Part shown: piece by piece, positions 17,490-27,538 of the stretch | How the letters are laid out: each line of letters opens with the position of its first letter | How positions within the stretch are numbered: position 1 is the stretch's first letter | Position numbers and translations under genes: made by a program | The notes under the pieces: generated by a model | The model's database searches: none | Told to the model about the DNA's origin: nothing | The model's input: only the letters and a program-made list of their open reading frames with translations | Source: Flavobacteriales bacterium CG_4_9_14_3_um_filter_40_17 | Lineage (GTDB): Bacteria; Bacteroidota; Bacteroidia; Flavobacteriales; Flavobacteriaceae | Assembly (NCBI GenBank): GCA_002790195.1 | Contig: PFUR01000071.1 | Location: 2,365 to 60,629 of the forward strand | Reading direction: 5' to 3' | DNA: 58,265 nt

Positions 17490-18431
17490 CTACATTAAAA
17501 ATTTCGAACTGATCGAGGTGTTCGAGTGCACGCGTTTCATCACATCGGCAAAAAGCGCGGCAGCACTCACTACTTTAATTTTGCTGCACGGGTATTTTAG
17601 CGGGATGGAATCGGTGACAATCAATTCAGCGAGCAATGAGTCTTCGATGCGTTGTGTTGCATTGCCCGATAACAGCGGATGCGTGCAAATAGCGCGAACG
17701 CTCAGTGCGCCTTTTTCCATCATCACTTCAGCTGCTTTGACCAAAGTTCCGGCTGTGTCAACCATGTCATCTACCAATACTACATTTTTCCCGGTGACTT
17801 CGCCAATGAGTTCCATGTGTGAAATGATGTTGGCTTTTTTGCGCTGTTTGTAACAAACCACCACATCGCTCTCTAAAAATTTAGAGTATGCATAGGCTCT
17901 TTTAGAGCCACCCATATCGGGTGAAGCTATCGAGAGGTTTTCTAAATTCATTTTTTTGATGTAGGGCAAAAACAAGGTGGAAGCAAACAAGTGATCGACC
18001 GGTTTTTCAAAAAATCCTTGTATTTGGTCTGCATGTAAATCCATGGTGATGATGCGGGTAGCTCCGGCAGCTTGCAACAGATTAGCTACCATTTTGGCAG
18101 CAATCGGCACACGCGGCTTGTCTTTCCGATCTTGGCGAGCCCAACCAAAATAAGGCATAACAGCCGTAATGTGACGGGCAGATGCACGCTTGGCAGCATC
18201 AATCATCAATAGCATTTCCATCAAATTGTCTGAATTCGGAAACGTAGATCCAATCAAAAACACTCTGCCTCCTCGAATGGATTCTTCAAACGAAGGCTGA
18301 AACTCTCCATCGCTGAAGGTTTCGACCGAAACTTTCCCGAGGGGTTCACCGTAAGCTTCTGCAATTTTTTCCGCAAGCTCCACACTTTGGCGGCAAGCAA
18401 AAATCTTTGGTTCAGGCTCTGTAAAAGGCAT
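17490..18431 (-). CDS. prs: Ribose-phosphate pyrophosphokinase
   Basis: Makes PRPP from ribose 5-phosphate and ATP, feeding purine, pyrimidine, histidine, tryptophan and NAD synthesis. The 313 residues include the ATP loop region FGWARQDRKDKPRVPI, the divalent-ion motif TMDLHADQIQGFF and the PRPP-binding loop VLVDDMVDTAGT. It is full length and first in a two-gene unit with rplY. Confidence 0.96.
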   Translation of the reverse strand: MPFTEPEPKIFACRQSVELAEKIAEAYGEPLGKVSVETFSDGEFQPSFEESIRGGRVFLIGSTFPNSDNLMEMLLMIDAAKRASARHITAVMPYFGWARQDRKDKPRVPIAAKMVANLLQAAGATRIITMDLHADQIQGFFEKPVDHLFASTLFLPYIKKMNLENLSIASPDMGGSKRAYAYSKFLESDVVVCYKQRKKANIISHMELIGEVTGKNVVLVDDMVDTAGTLVKAAEVMMEKGALSVRAICTHPLLSGNATQRIEDSLLAELIVTDSIPLKYPCSKIKVVSAAALFADVMKRVHSNTSISSKFLM

Positions 18432-18481
18432 CTCTTTGATGATATTTCGTTTGAATTCAGTCAGCGACTGAAAATGAGGTG

Positions 18482-18489
18482 CAAATGTA
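18482..18489 (-). promoter_or_regulatory. Putative -7 box for prs
   Basis: On the minus strand this reads TACATTTG followed by C, a full match to TAnnTTTGC, about 50 bp upstream of the prs start. The -33 element is not obvious. Confidence 0.4.
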
Positions 18490-18625
18490 AAGATTTATTT
18501 GAATTTATCGAACTTCTGTGACTGCTTTCTTTCTTTAATATTTTAAAAATATCGTAGCAAAGATAGATCGGACGATTTTCCCTCATAAAAGAGTTACCTA
18601 TACGATTTTAACAACCATCGTAAAA

Positions 18626-18910
18626 TCAAAGAATTTTGTTTTTGGGGATGTAGTATTTTCCATTCAAATTTTCGTCGAAATCATCGATATTGGTGGGTTT
18701 TGTCAACTTGGGTTTTTTTGTAGAAACCGACTTTCGCCATTCATCAAACCGATCTTTGGGTAATTTTTTCCTTAGGATGTCTATCACTTCATTTTCCGAA
18801 ATACCAAACTCTATTTTAAGGGTCTGAAAGGGATTTTTTTCTTCTAAAGCCATCTCGACAATGCGTGTAAGTTGCGATTCGTCAAGTTGCAATCTTTTGC
18901 TTTTTCTCAT
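18626..18910 (-). CDS. DUF2805 (TIGR03643-like) small protein
   Basis: A 94-residue basic cytoplasmic protein. The core (ESQLTRIVEMALEEKNPF, FGISENEVIDILRKKLP, FDEWRKSVSTKK) fits the DUF2805 family, which looks like a helix-turn-helix-type domain with conserved E-x-P-F and W-R-K positions. No experimental role is known to me. The C-terminal 25 residues are an extension beyond the usual core. It stands alone between prs and the AraC gene. Confidence 0.75.
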   Translation of the reverse strand: MRKSKRLQLDESQLTRIVEMALEEKNPFQTLKIEFGISENEVIDILRKKLPKDRFDEWRKSVSTKKPKLTKPTNIDDFDENLNGKYYIPKNKIL

Positions 18911-19051
18911 GATGTGCCAAAAAAGGGATACTTAAATTTTAGACAATTTTAATTAAAAAAAATGAATCTATGAAATTTGATGATTTTTTTAACGCATTGT
19001 TCTCTAATCCAAAGGATAAAAAACATGATTTTGAAGGAATTGTATCCGATT

Positions 19052-19897
19052 TCAGCTCCTCAAATACCTATTTTTGAATGTAGAAGGGTTTTCCCCAATC
19101 CATTTTTTAAACAATTTATTGAAATAGGAAAGGCTTTCAAAACCAACAGCATAACACGTTTCCGTGACCGATTTGTCTTGAAGCAACATTGTTTTGGCCT
19201 GGTTAATCCGGTATTGGTTGACAAAATCTGTAAACGTCATTTTGGTTTGTTTCTTGAAGTATCGGCAAAAAGTAGCTGTGTTCAAATGAACCCTTTGGGC
19301 AACCTCGTTCACGTTGGTTTGGGTTTGGTAGCGTTCGTAGATGTAATCGTAGATCTCTGCCATACGGATTTTGTCGTTGTAAAAAAATCGGACGCTGGTG
19401 TCAGAATCATTCAGCACGGATACCTCGTCCGAATGCGCAAGCATATCAAAGATGGAAATCAATTCTAACAGCTGAGCCAAATGATTGAGTTTGGATATTT
19501 CTGCCAATCTATTTTTGACAAGTTCTTTGGTTTTTCCGTAAAACGACAAGCCGTACATCGACTGATCAAAAAGTTTTCTTATCGAAACAAATTCTGGGCT
19601 TTGCGAGAGAGAAGTTCCCAAAAAATCTTCTTTGAGTTGCAACACAATCTGATTGTACTCGGTTTGCAATCCGTAATCAAAGTTGAGATGCGGAATGTTG
19701 GAGCCAATCAGCACCAAATCACTTTCCAAATAGCTCGACACATGTTGGCCTACATGCCGGATTCCTGTTTGCGCCTCGATGTAAACCAACTCAATCTCCG
19801 GATGATAATGCCATAAAAATTTGTTGCGCAAACTGGGTTTGAAAAGCCTGAATGAACGCCCTTTTTCAATCTCAATCATTTCCCGAATTATTTTCAT
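19052..19897 (-). CDS. AraC-family transcriptional regulator
   Basis: A 281-residue regulator: an N-terminal cupin-like sensing domain (HYHPEIELVYIEAQTG near residue 30) and a C-terminal AraC DNA-binding domain with two helix-turn-helix units (VNEVAQRVHLNTATFCRYFK and VTETCYAVGFESLSYFNKLF). It is transcribed away from the dioxygenase/SDR pair with a 146-bp shared upstream region, so it probably controls that pair in response to a small ligand. The ligand is unknown. Confidence 0.92.
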   Translation of the reverse strand: MKIIREMIEIEKGRSFRLFKPSLRNKFLWHYHPEIELVYIEAQTGIRHVGQHVSSYLESDLVLIGSNIPHLNFDYGLQTEYNQIVLQLKEDFLGTSLSQSPEFVSIRKLFDQSMYGLSFYGKTKELVKNRLAEISKLNHLAQLLELISIFDMLAHSDEVSVLNDSDTSVRFFYNDKIRMAEIYDYIYERYQTQTNVNEVAQRVHLNTATFCRYFKKQTKMTFTDFVNQYRINQAKTMLLQDKSVTETCYAVGFESLSYFNKLFKKWIGENPSTFKNRYLRS

Positions 19898-20043
19898 AAC
19901 TTATATTTTCCTCTAAAATAGATAAAAATTAATATAAAATTAGATAATAAAGTCAATATAGAGCAAATAAAAGTCATAGATGAAACAATCACCAACTTTC
20001 ATTTTACAGAATTTTGCTTCACTAACCTATAAAAATTATAAGC

Positions 20044-21009
20044 ATGAACCCAAAAACCGCCGGCTCGTACAATGCGCACAAAGACATTCCGGGCAATCCG
20101 TCAACTGCCAAAAGCAGTAATATCAAACTCAACAACCGCAGCAACGGGAAACCCCTAAAAGTGTTGAGCGAAGCCGACTGGGCGTTTTGGATTGCTAACG
20201 GCTATGTTGTTATCAAAAATGCTGTTTCAAAAAAACAAGCAAGGCAAACCGCCGATTTTTTGTGGGAATTTGAAGAAAAAGACCCAAATAATCCCGACAC
20301 TTGGTACACCGCTCCCAGAGCAAACATGGAAATGAAAGAACTTATTGGCACCGGCATGGTGGAAGTTTACAACAACCAGCATCTTTGGGACAACCGGCAA
20401 TCGCAACGTGTTTACGATGCTTTTACAGACATTTGGGGAACAGACAAACTTTGGGTAACCATCGACCGGGCAAACCTCAATTTTCCTATCCGACCCGGGC
20501 ATGAATACAAAGGATTTATCCATTGGGACTATGATCCGGAAACCAAACCTCAAAACGTGCAAGGCGTGTTGGCGCTTGCCGATCAAATGGATGAGAATAT
20601 GGGTGGATTTCAATGCATTCCTTGGCTTTACCGAAATTATGAAACATGGAAGAAAACACAATCAGTAGATCGCAACCGGTTTCAACCCAATGTCAGTGGT
20701 TTGGAAGACAAATTGGTTAAAGTAAAACTCGAAGCAGGTGATTTGTTGATATTCAATAGTTTGCAACCGCATGGAATCCGTCCAAATCGCAGTATTGATA
20801 AAGTGCGGATAGCGCAATACATCTCCATGATGCCAGCAGAAGAAGACAATGAGCCTCTCCGTCAATGGCGCATCAATTCGTGGAAAGAACGCATTGCACC
20901 GGAAGGCTATGCTTTTCCCGGAGATCCACGAAAATTTGAGCAAAACAAATACGAAAGAGCCGTCCTAAACGAATTGGGCAAAAAATTGTTGGGATTGGAA
21001 AAATGGTAA
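20044..21009 (+). CDS. Phytanoyl-CoA dioxygenase family protein
   Basis: A 321-residue Fe(II)/2-oxoglutarate-dependent oxygenase of the PhyH family. The iron triad is visible: H160 and D162 (GFIHWDYDP) and H243 (LQPHGIRPN), with the following Arg likely to bind 2-oxoglutarate. PhyH-family members hydroxylate many small molecules, so the substrate is open. The first 35 residues are poorly structured. It starts the operon with the SDR gene 16 bp downstream, divergent from the AraC gene. Confidence 0.88.
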   Translation: MNPKTAGSYNAHKDIPGNPSTAKSSNIKLNNRSNGKPLKVLSEADWAFWIANGYVVIKNAVSKKQARQTADFLWEFEEKDPNNPDTWYTAPRANMEMKELIGTGMVEVYNNQHLWDNRQSQRVYDAFTDIWGTDKLWVTIDRANLNFPIRPGHEYKGFIHWDYDPETKPQNVQGVLALADQMDENMGGFQCIPWLYRNYETWKKTQSVDRNRFQPNVSGLEDKLVKVKLEAGDLLIFNSLQPHGIRPNRSIDKVRIAQYISMMPAEEDNEPLRQWRINSWKERIAPEGYAFPGDPRKFEQNKYERAVLNELGKKLLGLEKW

Positions 21010-21025
21010 ATTTTAAAGAGTAAGA

Positions 21026-21820
21026 ATGGATTTAAAATTAAAAGGCAAGCGCGTTTTTATCTCGGGATCTACTTCCGGTATTGGTTTTGCGACGGCCAAG
21101 CTTTTTGCCAGAGAAGGTGCTTCAATTATCTTAAACGGGCGGACAGAAGCTTCCGTTTCAAACGCTGTGGATGCTGTCAAAACTGAAATTTTCGGGGCTA
21201 ATGTATCGGGTATTGTGGCTGATTTTGCTCAAAAAACATCGGTTGATAGTCTGCTCAATCAATTAAATTCAATCGATATACTCATCAACAATGTCGGGGT
21301 TTTTGCGTCACAATCTTTTTATGATACGCCGGATGAAGATTGGTTTCGTATGTTAGAAATCAACGTGATGAGCGGTGTGCGTTTGTCACGTGCGCTTTTT
21401 CCGGAGATGCTTCGCAAAAAATGGGGCCGGGTTATTTTTATTTCGAGTGAATGTGCACAGTTAGTGCCTCCGGATTTGTTGGCATACAGTGCAACCAAAG
21501 CCTCTTTACACGCAGTTTCACGCGGATTGGCACAAATGGCCAAGGGAACGGAAGTCACCGTCAACACCGTGATGCCCGGTTCTACTTTGTCTGAAGGTGC
21601 AGAGCGGTTTTTGGAAGAAGCCGCAACAAAACAGCACACTTCAAAAGAGGCAGTAACAACCGATTTTTTCAAAAATGTCCGAACGCCTTCGCTGTTGCAG
21701 CGGTTTTTGACCGTAGAAGAGATAGCTTCCACCATCGTTTATTTGTGTAGTGAAAAAGCAGTCGGCATCAATGGATCGACTGTCAAAATTGATGGCGGCT
21801 CAACGGGAGGGGTATTTTAA
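21026..21820 (+). CDS. Short-chain dehydrogenase/reductase
   Basis: A 264-residue classical SDR oxidoreductase using NAD(P)H. The nucleotide motif is SGSTSGIGFA (13-22), NNVG lies at 88-91, and the catalytic set N113, S140, Y154, K158 is complete (IFISSEC, YSATK). The terminal GINGSTVKIDGGST segment is typical. It is the second gene of the AraC-linked pair and probably oxidises or reduces the product of the neighbouring dioxygenase. Exact substrate not predictable. Confidence 0.9.
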   Translation: MDLKLKGKRVFISGSTSGIGFATAKLFAREGASIILNGRTEASVSNAVDAVKTEIFGANVSGIVADFAQKTSVDSLLNQLNSIDILINNVGVFASQSFYDTPDEDWFRMLEINVMSGVRLSRALFPEMLRKKWGRVIFISSECAQLVPPDLLAYSATKASLHAVSRGLAQMAKGTEVTVNTVMPGSTLSEGAERFLEEAATKQHTSKEAVTTDFFKNVRTPSLLQRFLTVEEIASTIVYLCSEKAVGINGSTVKIDGGSTGGVF

Positions 21821-21824
21821 ATGT

Positions 21825-21909
21825 TAGGTGAATAGTGTTAAGTGCTGAGTGGAAAGTTGAATTGTTATATTGACACATTTTTACATTTTCAAATTTCCGC
21901 ATTTTCAAA
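21825..21909. repeat. Degenerate intergenic repeat at convergent gene ends
   Basis: Between the SDR and GSCFA genes lie short near-repeats: GTTAGGTGAATAGTGTTAAGTGCTGAG, then TTGACACATTTTTACATTTTC and two copies of ATTTTCAAAT. The ACATTTTCAAATT core recurs at 30979-31012. Confidence 0.4.
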
Positions 21910-22866
21910 TCAACATTTCATCTTCGGAAACCGCTTTTTCAACGAAAGGATTTGTTGGTTCAAATCGAATAAAAATTGTTTATACTTAACTGAATTGGTA
22001 TCAAAAGGTTTGTGAGCCAATGCTTTTTGTATGCTATCCACTTCATTCATCACCGCATAGGCAGTTGCTGAAATTTGTGTTTCCCGAAACCGCTTCCAGA
22101 TATAATCGATGGCAGTTTGGTTTGGATGAATCATGTCTTCGGAATAAAACCGGTAATCGCGCAATTCGTCCATCACGATTTCATAGGCAGGAAAATAGGT
22201 GACTGCATCTGAGAATGGCGCGTTGTTGATAGTGTGGTGCAGGGCGTAGATTAAATGAGCTTTGCTCAACTGATTCTCCACAAATCCGTCTTTGAGATGA
22301 CGCACTGGCGAAACAGTAAATAGGATTTTCACAGTCGGATTAACGCTGCGGATGTGGGATAAAATCGACTCCAAACTCTGCCGGATTTGTTCAACGGGCA
22401 GCAATTCTTTCTGAAACGCTTTTTGCTGGATTTTGTGGCAATTGGCAACGATTTCATCCCTTTCCAAATGCCTGTAAACCCATGCTGTGCCAAGCGTGAT
22501 GAATACATGGGTAGCCGTATGGAAGTCCTTTTGTGTTTTGGCCAATGTGTGATTCAACTGTTCCAAAAACCGATTTTTATCAGTTTGGCTCAATTCCGAA
22601 TGTACGTCAAATGAATGCCACTGCTCGTTGTGAAAAAAAAGGTCTTTTTCAGAAAAAGCATCTTGATTGACCGCTTTCGAGATCAATTTTTCTATCGCCG
22701 GCGGATGAAACAAAATCCCAAACGGGTTGATGGTATTTTCAAATTTGAAATAGCTGAATTTATGGCCGATGTTTGCCGCAAAACATGACCCCAGGCAAAC
22801 TATTTTCGAATGATAATCAATCGGGTGATTACTGTTTGAAAGCGGAATTTTAGTGGTGAAATTCAT
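21910..22866 (-). CDS. GSCFA-domain protein
   Basis: A 318-residue protein with the defining motif LGSCFA at residues 25-30 and further blocks NPFGILFHPP, FITLGTAWVY, FTVSPVRHLKDG and DMIHPNQTAIDYIW. GSCFA proteins have an SGNH/GDSL-like hydrolase fold: the Ser in the first block and the DxxH pair near the end (DMIHP) look like the catalytic set. The substrate is unknown. It follows alaS by 9 bp and is probably cotranscribed with it. Confidence 0.88.
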   Translation of the reverse strand: MNFTTKIPLSNSNHPIDYHSKIVCLGSCFAANIGHKFSYFKFENTINPFGILFHPPAIEKLISKAVNQDAFSEKDLFFHNEQWHSFDVHSELSQTDKNRFLEQLNHTLAKTQKDFHTATHVFITLGTAWVYRHLERDEIVANCHKIQQKAFQKELLPVEQIRQSLESILSHIRSVNPTVKILFTVSPVRHLKDGFVENQLSKAHLIYALHHTINNAPFSDAVTYFPAYEIVMDELRDYRFYSEDMIHPNQTAIDYIWKRFRETQISATAYAVMNEVDSIQKALAHKPFDTNSVKYKQFLFDLNQQILSLKKRFPKMKC

Positions 22867-22875
22867 GGGTATATT

Positions 22876-25509
22876 TTATACCAAATAATCCTTCGCGCGT
22901 TCCAATACTTTGGGGATACCGCCCGGGTTTTTTCCTCCCGCTGTTGCAAAAAAGGCTTGGCCGCCACCACCGCCGTGGATGAGTTTGCCGAGTTCACGAA
23001 CGACTTTTCCGGCATCATAACCACGTTTTTCTACCAATTCTTTTGAGATGTAGCAAGTGAGCATCGCCCTGTCGCTGTCTTGTTGGGTTGCCAGCAGAAC
23101 AAACAGATTGTCATGCGATTTGCCTAACTCAAACACCAAATCTTTGAGGGCATTTTGCTCTAAATCGATTTTTTTTGCTAGAAATTTTACCCCGTTCAGT
23201 CCTTCCAATTCAGTTTCCAATTCATCTTTCATGCCCAATGCTTTCTCCCTCAAAAGTGCGTCTATTTGTTTTTTGAAATTGTTGTTTTCTTCCAGTATAA
23301 GTTGCATTGCTTTTGTGGGTTGGATTGGATTTTTGAGCAACTGTTTGATTTCGTCCAACTGCTTGCTTTGTGTTTCATAATAGGCTTTTACGGCATCAGA
23401 AGTAATGGCTTCAATTCTTCGGATTCCGGCTGCGACTGCGCCTTCGCCCACAATTTTGAAATACCAAATGTCTCCCGTGTTTTTCACGTGGGTACCGCCG
23501 CACAATTCGATGCTTTTGCCAAATCGGATAGCACGCACACTATCGCCGTATTTTTCTCCGAACAATGCCATCGCGCCTTCGGCTAAAGCTTCGGCAAACG
23601 GGACTTTTCTTCGTTCTTCCAACGGCAGGTTTTCCTCGATTCGTTCATTGACAAATTGCTCTACTTTTTGCAGTTCTTCATCCGTCAATTTAGCAAAATG
23701 CGAAAAGTCGAAACGCAGGTGGTTGGGCGAGACCAAAGAACCTTTTTGCTCGACATGTGTGCCCAACACTTCGCGTAAAGCCTGATGCATCAAGTGGGTG
23801 GCCGAATGGTTTGCTTCACTCAGTTTGCGGAGTTTGGCATCTACTTTAGCCGTAAAGGTTTGTTGCGATTTTTTAGGAAGAGAATCGGTGGTGTGGACTA
23901 TCAGGTTGTTTTCTTTTTTGGTGTCGATAATTTTGATTTGTTCATGGGAGGAAACCAAAACACCCTGATCGCCAACTTGTCCGCCACCTTCCGGGTAGAA
24001 AGGGGTTTCGTCCAACACGATTTGATAGAGCTTACCGTCTTTTTTTGAGTCTATTTTTCGGTAGCGTACGATCTTTGACTGACATTCCAAGCGGTCGTAG
24101 CCCACGAAGTTGGTTTCACTTTTATCAATAAGTATGATCCAATCATCTTTTGAAATTTCCGCAGCCGCTCTCGATCTACTTTTCTGTTTTTGCAGTTCGG
24201 CCTCAAAAGCTTCGGTATCCAAATCATATCCATTTTCGCTGAGAATAAGTGCGGTTAAATCAATAGGGAAGCCGAAAGTATCGTATAATTCAAATGCCTT
24301 GACACCAGAAAGTGTGTTTCCGTTCATGTCTTTTATCAAATCGTCCAAAAGATGCAAACCTTGTTCAAGTGTTTTCAAAAAAGACTGTTCTTCTTCGCGT
24401 ATCACATTGATGATGAGATTTTTTTCTTTGATAAGTTCGGGGAAAACTGTGCCCATTTGCCCATGCAAGGTTTCTACTAATTGGTAGATAAAAGCTTCTT
24501 TTTGGTGGAGGAAAGTGAAGCCGTACCGGATTGCTCTGCGTAGTATGCGTCGAATCACATAGCCGGCACCGGTATTGGATGGCAGCTGCCCGTCTGCGAT
24601 TGAGAAAGTTACGGCTCGAACGTGATCCGCAATGACTCGTATGGCAATGTCGGTTTCAGTTTCTTTGCCGTAAGTTGAATGGGTTATTTTTTCAATTTTT
24701 CGAATCAACGGTGTGAACACATCCGAATCGTAGTTGCTTCTCACACCCTGCAAAACCATGCAAAGCCGTTCGAAGCCCATGCCGGTATCGATGTGTTTTG
24801 CGGGTAGGTTTTCAAGTGTGCCATCTGCTTTCCGGTTGTATTCCATGAACACCAAGTTCCAAATTTCCACCACCTGCGGATGGCTTTGATTGACCAAATC
24901 CTTTCCCTGAATTTTTGCTTTTTCTTCGGCAGAGCGAATATCGACATGTATTTCAGAACAAGGGCCACAAGGGCCTTGGTCGCCCATTTCCCAGAAATTG
25001 TCTTTCTTGTTGCCCAGCAAAATACGATCTTCAGTTAGGTGTGTTTTCCAATGATTATAAGCTTCCGAATCGCGTTGCAGGCCTTCGCTTTCATCTCCTT
25101 CAAAGATGGTTACATACAAAATCCCTTTGTCGATTTTATAGACCTCTGTGAGCAATTCCCAAGCCCATGCGATGGTTTCTTTTTTAAAGTACCCGCCGGA
25201 CGGATTGGCAGGGTCGCCAAAACTCCAGTTGCCCAACATCTCAAACAAGGTATGGTGGTAGGTGTCAATCCCGACTTCTTCCAAATCGTTGTGTTTGCCC
25301 GAGACGCGAAGGCATTTTTGCGTGTTGGCAACACGTTTATAAATGGGTTTTTCAGTTCCTAAGAAATAGGATTTAAATGGGTTCATCCCGGCATTGGTGA
25401 ACATCAAAGTCGGGTCATTTTTAATTACCATGGGGGCAGAAGACACGATTTGATGTGATTTTTGACGGAAAAAATCGAAAAAGGTTTGTCTGATTTCTTT
25501 TGAATTCAT
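22876..25509 (-). CDS. alaS: Alanyl-tRNA synthetase
   Basis: Class II synthetase charging tRNA-Ala, with editing. The 877 residues contain the catalytic domain (motif 1-3 region 1-260), the tRNA-recognition domain, the editing domain with the [12 protein letters not shown] zinc/editing motif and its partner CGGTH, and the C-terminal C-Ala domain with the glycine-rich [14 protein letters not shown] stretch. It is full length. The divergent gene is an M23 peptidase, a gene order common in flavobacteria. Confidence 0.97.
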   Translation of the reverse strand: MNSKEIRQTFFDFFRQKSHQIVSSAPMVIKNDPTLMFTNAGMNPFKSYFLGTEKPIYKRVANTQKCLRVSGKHNDLEEVGIDTYHHTLFEMLGNWSFGDPANPSGGYFKKETIAWAWELLTEVYKIDKGILYVTIFEGDESEGLQRDSEAYNHWKTHLTEDRILLGNKKDNFWEMGDQGPCGPCSEIHVDIRSAEEKAKIQGKDLVNQSHPQVVEIWNLVFMEYNRKADGTLENLPAKHIDTGMGFERLCMVLQGVRSNYDSDVFTPLIRKIEKITHSTYGKETETDIAIRVIADHVRAVTFSIADGQLPSNTGAGYVIRRILRRAIRYGFTFLHQKEAFIYQLVETLHGQMGTVFPELIKEKNLIINVIREEEQSFLKTLEQGLHLLDDLIKDMNGNTLSGVKAFELYDTFGFPIDLTALILSENGYDLDTEAFEAELQKQKSRSRAAAEISKDDWIILIDKSETNFVGYDRLECQSKIVRYRKIDSKKDGKLYQIVLDETPFYPEGGGQVGDQGVLVSSHEQIKIIDTKKENNLIVHTTDSLPKKSQQTFTAKVDAKLRKLSEANHSATHLMHQALREVLGTHVEQKGSLVSPNHLRFDFSHFAKLTDEELQKVEQFVNERIEENLPLEERRKVPFAEALAEGAMALFGEKYGDSVRAIRFGKSIELCGGTHVKNTGDIWYFKIVGEGAVAAGIRRIEAITSDAVKAYYETQSKQLDEIKQLLKNPIQPTKAMQLILEENNNFKKQIDALLREKALGMKDELETELEGLNGVKFLAKKIDLEQNALKDLVFELGKSHDNLFVLLATQQDSDRAMLTCYISKELVEKRGYDAGKVVRELGKLIHGGGGGQAFFATAGGKNPGGIPKVLERAKDYLV

Positions 25510-25560
25510 CGGATAGGGTCGATTGGTATTAAAACTTTCAGTTTACTGAAAAACAATTTT

Positions 25561-25568
25561 TATATTTG
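25561..25568 (+). promoter_or_regulatory. Putative -7 box for the M23 peptidase operon
   Basis: TATATTTG matches TAnnTTTG and lies 49 bp before the ATG at 25618. On the other strand CAAAAATA at 25601-25608 reads TATTTTTG and could serve alaS. Neither has a clear -33 TTG. Confidence 0.35.
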
Positions 25569-25617
25569 TTCGTTTAAGCGCTGCAATCGCAATTGCATTG
25601 CAAAAATAGAATAAATT

Positions 25618-26595
25618 ATGGCTGAGGTAAAATATTATTACGACCACGAAACTTTGTCGTACAGAAAGATTGACCCGAAACCCGGAAGAAAATTTAGAAA
25701 CATCTTCTTATTTCTTTTTTCTTCTTTGCTTTTTGGACTGATGGGGCTTTTTGTCATTCTCAATATTGATGTGTTTAAAACCCCAAAAGAAATAGCACAA
25801 GATCGTGAGTTGAACAATCTAAAACTCCAATTTCAGATACTCAATAAAAAAATGGAACAAGCAGAAAGCGTGTTGAGTAATATTGAAGATCGAGACAACA
25901 ATTTGTATCGGGTGTATTTTGAAGTTGATCCGATTCCATCTGAACAGCGAAAATCGGGTTTTGGTGGGGTCAATCGTTACAAAAACTTGGAAGGGTATGA
26001 AAATTCTGAATTGGTGACAAGCACAGCGCGCAGGCTCGATGTGTTGTACAAACAGTTGGCCGTTCAGTCAAAATCATTGGACGAAATTAAGAAATTAGCA
26101 GCAGACAAAGAAAAGTTGTTGGTAGCCATTCCGGCTATTCAGCCTTTGAGTAATGAAGATTTGACACACATTGCTTCTGGTTTTGGGTGGCGATCTGATC
26201 CGTTTACCAAAGTTCGAAAAATGCATTGGGGTATTGATTTTACAGCACCCAAAGGAACTCCTATTTACGCCAGTGGAGATGGTGTTGTGTTATCGGCAGA
26301 CAACACGCTTTCCGGATATGGCAACCACATCGAAATCGACCACGGATTCGGTTACCGAAGTTTTTATGCGCATTTGTATAAATACAATGTCAAAAGAGGC
26401 CAGCACGTCAGAAGGGGTGACATCATCGGTTTTGTTGGAAGCACAGGCCGTTCGGAAGCACCCCATTTGCATTATGAAATTTACAAAGACGGTATTCGTA
26501 TCAATCCGATTAACTTCTACTACGGCAGCATGACTGCAGAAGAATTTGCCGAAATTCTCAGAAGGGCTTCTTTAGAAAATCAATCGCTTGACTAA
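25618..26595 (+). CDS. M23 family metallopeptidase
   Basis: A 325-residue murein endopeptidase-like protein. One membrane-spanning segment (about 28-50) anchors it to the inner membrane; a coiled-coil stretch follows (about 60-95, 135-165), then a lysostaphin-type M23 domain at about 190-300. The zinc ligands are present: HWGID, and the HLH of APHLHYEIY. It likely cleaves or regulates peptidoglycan crosslinks in the periplasm. It opens a run of five same-strand genes, with the MerR gene 1 bp downstream. Confidence 0.93.
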   Translation: MAEVKYYYDHETLSYRKIDPKPGRKFRNIFLFLFSSLLFGLMGLFVILNIDVFKTPKEIAQDRELNNLKLQFQILNKKMEQAESVLSNIEDRDNNLYRVYFEVDPIPSEQRKSGFGGVNRYKNLEGYENSELVTSTARRLDVLYKQLAVQSKSLDEIKKLAADKEKLLVAIPAIQPLSNEDLTHIASGFGWRSDPFTKVRKMHWGIDFTAPKGTPIYASGDGVVLSADNTLSGYGNHIEIDHGFGYRSFYAHLYKYNVKRGQHVRRGDIIGFVGSTGRSEAPHLHYEIYKDGIRINPINFYYGSMTAEEFAEILRRASLENQSLD

Positions 26596-26596
26596 G

Positions 26597-26926
26597 ATGA
26601 ATGTAGAGCTAACTAAAAAATTGTATTACGGAATTGGCGAAGTAGCCAAGGCTTTTGGGGTCAATACTTCTTTAATCCGATTTTGGGAGAAAGAATTTGA
26701 CGTGCTTCAGCCCAAAAAGAATGCAAAAGGTGATCGGAAATTTACTCCCGAAGATGTAAAAAACATTGAGCGGATTTATCATTTAGTCAAGGAAAAAGGA
26801 TTTACCTTAGCCGGGGCAAAGGAGCATCTGAAGGTTGAAAAGAAAAAGCCTTTGGAAAGTTTTGAAATTATACAGAAATTAGAATTTGTCAAAAGTGAAT
26901 TAATCAAAATTAAAAATCAACTCTAA
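26597..26926 (+). CDS. MerR-family transcriptional regulator
   Basis: A 109-residue protein with the MerR winged helix (YYGIGEVAKAFGVNTSLIRF, WEKEFDVLQPKKN, FTPEDVKNIERIYHLVKEKG) and only a short C-terminal helix, so there is no metal or drug sensing domain. The ATG at 26597 is preferred over an in-frame TTG at 26588 that overlaps the M23 stop. Its fixed position after the M23 gene in flavobacteria suggests a link to cell envelope functions, but its targets are unknown. Confidence 0.9.
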   Translation: MNVELTKKLYYGIGEVAKAFGVNTSLIRFWEKEFDVLQPKKNAKGDRKFTPEDVKNIERIYHLVKEKGFTLAGAKEHLKVEKKKPLESFEIIQKLEFVKSELIKIKNQL

Positions 26927-26938
26927 ACTAACATAATC

Positions 26939-27538
26939 ATGAAAAAAGGTCTTATAGCCCTAATTATAGTCGCTGTCATTGGTTTGATTGCTTATTCGAG
27001 CATCAAAGGATTTTACAACAAAGCCATCACGATGAATGAAAACGTTTCTAAATCTTGGGGAAATGTACAAACCTCTTATCAACGCAGGAATGACCTGATT
27101 GGCAATTTGGTCAAAACAGTACAAGGCGCGGCAGATTTTGAGCGAACCACACTTACGGCCGTGATTGAAGCTCGCGCTAAAGCAAGTTCAGTGACTATCG
27201 ATCCGGCCAACATCACGCCCGAACAATTGGCGGCATTCAACCAAGCACAAGGCGGTTTAAGTAGCTCTTTATCCCGTTTGTTGGTAACAGTCGAGCGGTA
27301 TCCAGATTTGAAATCCAATCAGAATTTCCTTAAACTTCAGGACGAGCTGACCAGCACAGAAAATACGATTCAAACAGCTCGTGTACGTTACAACGAAGCT
27401 ATCGAGCCTTACAACAACCACATCAAAACGTTCCCAAACAATTTATTTGCTGGTTGGTTTGGTTTCTCTGGCAAACCTTACTTTGATTCTGAGCCAGGTG
27501 CCGAGAAACCGGTAGATGTCAATTTTGATTTTAAATAA
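26939..27538 (+). CDS. LemA family protein
   Basis: A 199-residue protein with one N-terminal membrane helix (about 5-22) and a long helical domain starting NENVSKSWGNVQTSYQRRND, the LemA signature. The C-terminus has the family-typical NNLFAGWFGFSGKPYFDS. LemA proteins are membrane-anchored with the helical domain outside; their molecular role is unclear. It is directly followed (0 bp) by a TPM-domain gene, a widely conserved LemA-TPM pairing. Confidence 0.95.
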   Translation: MKKGLIALIIVAVIGLIAYSSIKGFYNKAITMNENVSKSWGNVQTSYQRRNDLIGNLVKTVQGAADFERTTLTAVIEARAKASSVTIDPANITPEQLAAFNQAQGGLSSSLSRLLVTVERYPDLKSNQNFLKLQDELTSTENTIQTARVRYNEAIEPYNNHIKTFPNNLFAGWFGFSGKPYFDSEPGAEKPVDVNFDFK

